Of a DNA stretch of 9,869 nt, positions 6,381-9,869 are shown piece by piece. The translations under genes were made by a program, and so were the position numbers. Numbering within the stretch: the stretch's first letter is position 1; each line of letters begins with the position of its first letter. The stretch comes from Desulfobulbus sp. (GTDB lineage Bacteria; Pseudomonadota; Gammaproteobacteria; Burkholderiales; Rhodocyclaceae): positions 1 to 9,869 of the forward strand of contig WQUQ01000270.1 of NCBI GenBank assembly GCA_009782025.1. The letters are read 5' to 3'. The notes under the pieces are model-generated. The model did no database searches. It was not told where the DNA came from and was given only the letters and a program-made list of their open reading frames with translations.

Positions 6381-8081
6381 ATGATGATCAGCGGTGCGGA
6401 AATTGTAATCAGGTGCCTACAGGAAGAAAAGGTCGATTGTGTTTTCGGTTACCCCGGCGGGTCCGTTCTGCACATTTATGACGCCCTCTTCAAGCAGGAT
6501 CAGGTCAAGCACATCCTGGTCCGCCACGAGCAGGCGGCGGCCCATGCCGCCGACGCCTATTCGCGCTCGTCGCAGAAGATCGGCGTGGCGCTGGTGACTT
6601 CCGGCCCCGGCGTGACCAATACGATTACCGGCATCGCCACCGCCTACATGGATTCCATTCCCATGGTCGTGCTCTGCGGCCAGGTGCCGACGCATTACAT
6701 CGGTGAGGACGCCTTTCAGGAGTGCGATACCGTCGGCATTTCCCGGCCCTGCGTCAAGCACAATTTCCTGGTCAAGAACGTCAAGGATCTGGCCATTACC
6801 ATCAAAAAGGCTTTCCATATCGCCGCCACCGGCCGGCCCGGCCCGGTCGTGGTCGACATTCCCAAGGATGTCACCGCCCAGATGGCCGAGTTCGACTATC
6901 CCAAGTCGATCCAGATGCGTTCCTACAACCCGGTGGTCAAGGGCCATCTCGGTCAGATCAAGAAGGCCGTGCAGATGTTGCAGGAGGCCAGGCGGCCGGT
7001 CATCTACGCCGGCGGCGGAGTGATCCTCTCGGATGCCGCCGAGAAGCTGACCCGGCTCGCCCGCCAACTCGGCTTTCCCGTCACCCACACGCTGATGGGA
7101 CTGGGCGGCTATCCGGCCAGCGACCGTCAATTCATCGGCATGCTCGGCATGCACGGCACCTTTGAAGCCAACAACGCCATGCATTACGCCGACGTGGTGC
7201 TGGCCATCGGCGCTCGTTTCGACGACCGCGTGATTGGCAATCCCGAGCACTTCAGCGCCGAGAAGCGGCGCATCATCCACATCGACATCGATCCGTCGTC
7301 GATCTCCAAGCGCGTGCGGGTGGATGTGCCCATCGTTGGCAACGTCGCCGACGTGCTCGACGAAATGCTCAAGCTGATGGACGGCAATTTCAAGACCGAC
7401 CCGGAAGTGGCCGATTGGTGGCAGCAGATCGATCAATGGCGCGGCCGCAAGTCGCTGGCCTATCGCCAGTCTGATCGCATCATGCCGCAGTTCGTCGTCG
7501 AGAAACTGTACGAGATGACCGGCGGCAATGCCTTCATCACCTCCGATGTGGGTCAGCACCAGATGTTCGCCGCGCAATACTACAAATTCGACAAACCGCG
7601 CCGCTGGATCAATTCCGGCGGTCTGGGCACCATGGGCGTCGGTTTGCCGTATGCGATGGGCGTGTCGTTCGCCAATCCCGGCGCGCCGGTCGCCTGCATC
7701 ACCGGCGAAGGCTCGATCCAGATGTGCATACAAGAATTGTCCACCTGCAAGCAATTCGAGTTGCCGATCAAGATCATCAACCTCAACAACGGCATGTTGG
7801 GCATGGTGCGCCAGTGGCAGGAGATGTTCTACTCCAAGCGCTATTCGCAGTCCTACGTCACCTCGCTGCCCGATTTCGTCAAGCTGGCCGAAGCCTACGG
7901 TCACGTCGGCATGCGCATCGAGAAACCGGAGGATGTCGAGCCGGCATTGCGCAAAGCCTTTACCGAGCACAAGAACGATCTGGTGTTCATGGATTTCATC
8001 ATTGATCCGACCGCCAACGTTTTCCCGATGGTCGCCGCCGGCAAGGGCCTGACCGAAATGATCCTCGCCGAAGAACTGTAA
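6381..8081 (+). CDS. ilvB: Acetolactate synthase large (catalytic) subunit
   Basis: The thiamine-diphosphate enzyme that condenses pyruvate with pyruvate or 2-ketobutyrate, the first common step to valine, leucine and isoleucine. The 566-residue chain has the three family domains: N-terminal PYR domain with FGYPGG (22-27) and the catalytic Glu in RHEQAA (E50); central FAD-binding domain (about 190-330, with GARFDDR and the IIHIDIDP stretch); C-terminal ThDP domain with SDVGQHQM, GGLGTMG and the metal-binding motif. That motif reads GEGSIQM ... LNN, with Glu for the more usual Asp of GDG; I recall this as normal in betaproteobacteria. I chose ATG 6381; ATG 6384 is equally possible. No Shine-Dalgarno sequence is seen; the leader holds a six-T run. 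ilvH follows after 30 bp. Confidence 0.96.
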   Translation: MMISGAEIVIRCLQEEKVDCVFGYPGGSVLHIYDALFKQDQVKHILVRHEQAAAHAADAYSRSSQKIGVALVTSGPGVTNTITGIATAYMDSIPMVVLCGQVPTHYIGEDAFQECDTVGISRPCVKHNFLVKNVKDLAITIKKAFHIAATGRPGPVVVDIPKDVTAQMAEFDYPKSIQMRSYNPVVKGHLGQIKKAVQMLQEARRPVIYAGGGVILSDAAEKLTRLARQLGFPVTHTLMGLGGYPASDRQFIGMLGMHGTFEANNAMHYADVVLAIGARFDDRVIGNPEHFSAEKRRIIHIDIDPSSISKRVRVDVPIVGNVADVLDEMLKLMDGNFKTDPEVADWWQQIDQWRGRKSLAYRQSDRIMPQFVVEKLYEMTGGNAFITSDVGQHQMFAAQYYKFDKPRRWINSGGLGTMGVGLPYAMGVSFANPGAPVACITGEGSIQMCIQELSTCKQFELPIKIINLNNGMLGMVRQWQEMFYSKRYSQSYVTSLPDFVKLAEAYGHVGMRIEKPEDVEPALRKAFTEHKNDLVFMDFIIDPTANVFPMVAAGKGLTEMILAEEL

Positions 8082-8111
8082 GCGGAAAAAGGGAAATACC
8101 AGGAACACACC

Positions 8112-8603
8112 ATGCGACACATCATTTCCATTCTGATCGAAAACGAAGCGGGCGCGCTGTCCCGCGTCGCCGGGCTGTTCTCCGCCCGCGGCTACAACAT
8201 CGAATCGCTGACCGTGGCGCCAACGGAAGATCCCTCGCTCTCAAGGATGACCATCCTGACCCGAGGTTCGGACGACGTGCTCGAACAGATCACCAAGCAG
8301 CTCAACAAGCTGGTGGATGTGGTCAAGGTCGTCGATCTCTCCGAAGCGCCCCACGTCGAGCGCGAACTGATGCTCATCAAGGTGCGCGCCACCGGCAAGG
8401 ACCGCGAGGAGATGAAGCGCATGGCCGACATTTTTCGCGGCCGCATCGTCGACGTCACCGAGACGACCTATGTCATCGAGTTGACCGGCGCCTGTTCCAA
8501 GCTCGATTCCTTCATCGCCGCGCTCGATGGCGGCCTGATACTCGAAACCGTGCGCACCGGCGTTTGCGGCGTCGGCCGCGGCGACCGCATTCTCAAAGTT
8601 TAA
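8112..8603 (+). CDS. ilvH: Acetolactate synthase small (regulatory) subunit
   Basis: The 163-residue regulatory partner of IlvB, which raises its activity and confers feedback inhibition by valine. An N-terminal ACT domain (about 2-77) carries ILIENEAGALSRVAGLFSARG, NIESLTVAPTEDPSLSRM and the KQLNKLVDVVKVVDL strand; the Gly in NEAGALSR (G14) matches the valine-site region of E. coli IlvH. The C-terminal domain (about 80-160) has HVERELMLIKV, EIFRG-like DIFRGRIVDVT and the final GVGRGDRIL. Length and sequence are typical; the protein resembles IlvH more closely than the short IlvN. The ATG has AGGA 7 nt upstream (8101-8104). It sits between ilvB and ilvC (30 and 24 bp gaps), consistent with one transcript. 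Confidence 0.96.
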   Translation: MRHIISILIENEAGALSRVAGLFSARGYNIESLTVAPTEDPSLSRMTILTRGSDDVLEQITKQLNKLVDVVKVVDLSEAPHVERELMLIKVRATGKDREEMKRMADIFRGRIVDVTETTYVIELTGACSKLDSFIAALDGGLILETVRTGVCGVGRGDRILKV

Positions 8604-9644
<1,041 letters not shown>

Positions 9645-9660
9645 GCTTCCCTCTGTTCGC

Positions 9661-9869
9661 ATGATCCTCGTCACCGGTGGCGCTGGCTTCATCGGCAGCA
9701 ATTTCGTTCTCGACTGGCTGGCGGCGGTCGATGAGGCGGTGGTCAATCTCGATCTGCTGACCTACGCCGGCAATCTGGAAAATCTCGCCAGCCTGCGGGA
9801 CGATGCGCGCCATGTTTTCGTGCGCGGCGACATCGGCGATGCCGGCCTCGTGGCGCAACTGCTCAATCG
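9661..9869 (+). CDS. rfbB: dTDP-glucose 4,6-dehydratase, 5' part only (cut by window end)
   Basis: The first 69 codons are in the window, with no stop before the end. The product begins MILVTGGAGFIGSNFV, with the Rossmann GxxGxxG at 6-12, followed by VVNLDLLTYAGNLENLASL (27-45), highly characteristic of RfbB/RmlB. This enzyme makes dTDP-4-keto-6-deoxyglucose from dTDP-glucose, the second step of dTDP-rhamnose synthesis for surface polysaccharide. The NLDxLTYAGN stretch fits RmlB better than the related UDP-sugar epimerases, but the catalytic YxxxK lies beyond the window. The ATG at 9661 has no visible ribosome binding site and is 16 bp after the ilvC stop, with no terminator between. It may therefore be co-transcribed with the ilv operon. 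Confidence 0.88.
   Translation, partial: MILVTGGAGFIGSNFVLDWLAAVDEAVVNLDLLTYAGNLENLASLRDDARHVFVRGDIGDAGLVAQLLN

Noticed and set aside
7703..7726. GEG instead of GDG in the thiamine-diphosphate motif of IlvB as a sign of lost activity
   Set aside because: I recall the GEGSIQMCIQELSTC form as usual in betaproteobacterial acetolactate synthases, and the catalytic Glu and LNN are present.
6417..8120. 567-codon open frame on the minus strand across ilvB
   Set aside because: It mirrors ilvB codon for codon, is rich in His/Asp/Gly as expected from antisense of GC-rich codons, and matches no family.

Overview
This GC-rich window carries ordinary chromosomal genes of a betaproteobacterium. The gene set and order (pepA-holC facing away from lptF-lptG; a sigma factor with DUF3619 and DUF3106 genes; then ilvB-ilvH-ilvC) suggest the order Rhodocyclales (Dechloromonas/Azonexus/Accumulibacter-like). 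That placement rests on family recognition and memory of gene order, not on a search.

Layout. Bases 1-194 hold no gene and look like dispersed intergenic repeats. Bases 195-2548 are a minus-strand operon: pepA (leucyl aminopeptidase), holC (chi subunit of DNA polymerase III, GTG start overlapping the pepA stop) and a small unrecognised proline/alanine-rich protein. A 71-bp divergent spacer with a good sigma-70-type promoter for pepA separates it from lptF-lptG (2620-4784, plus), the two membrane subunits of the lipopolysaccharide exporter, which overlap by one base.

Bases 4794-6252 are a second minus-strand operon that converges on lptG. It encodes an ECF-like sigma factor, a single-pass membrane protein (DUF3619) whose start overlaps the sigma stop as ATGA, and an exported helical protein (DUF3106) whose start lies inside the DUF3619 gene. 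This arrangement resembles sigma / anti-sigma / periplasmic sensor cassettes and is the best candidate here for a poorly described system. The sigma gene has no ATG or GTG at the expected start and appears to begin with CTG.

Bases 6381-9644 are ilvB, ilvH and ilvC: both acetolactate synthase subunits and ketol-acid reductoisomerase, the first two shared steps of branched-chain amino acid synthesis. The promoter lies in the sigma/ilvB divergent region. Only 16 bp after ilvC, an rfbB/rmlB gene (dTDP-glucose 4,6-dehydratase, nucleotide-sugar synthesis) begins and runs off the window. No tRNA, rRNA, CRISPR array, insertion sequence or phage gene was seen.
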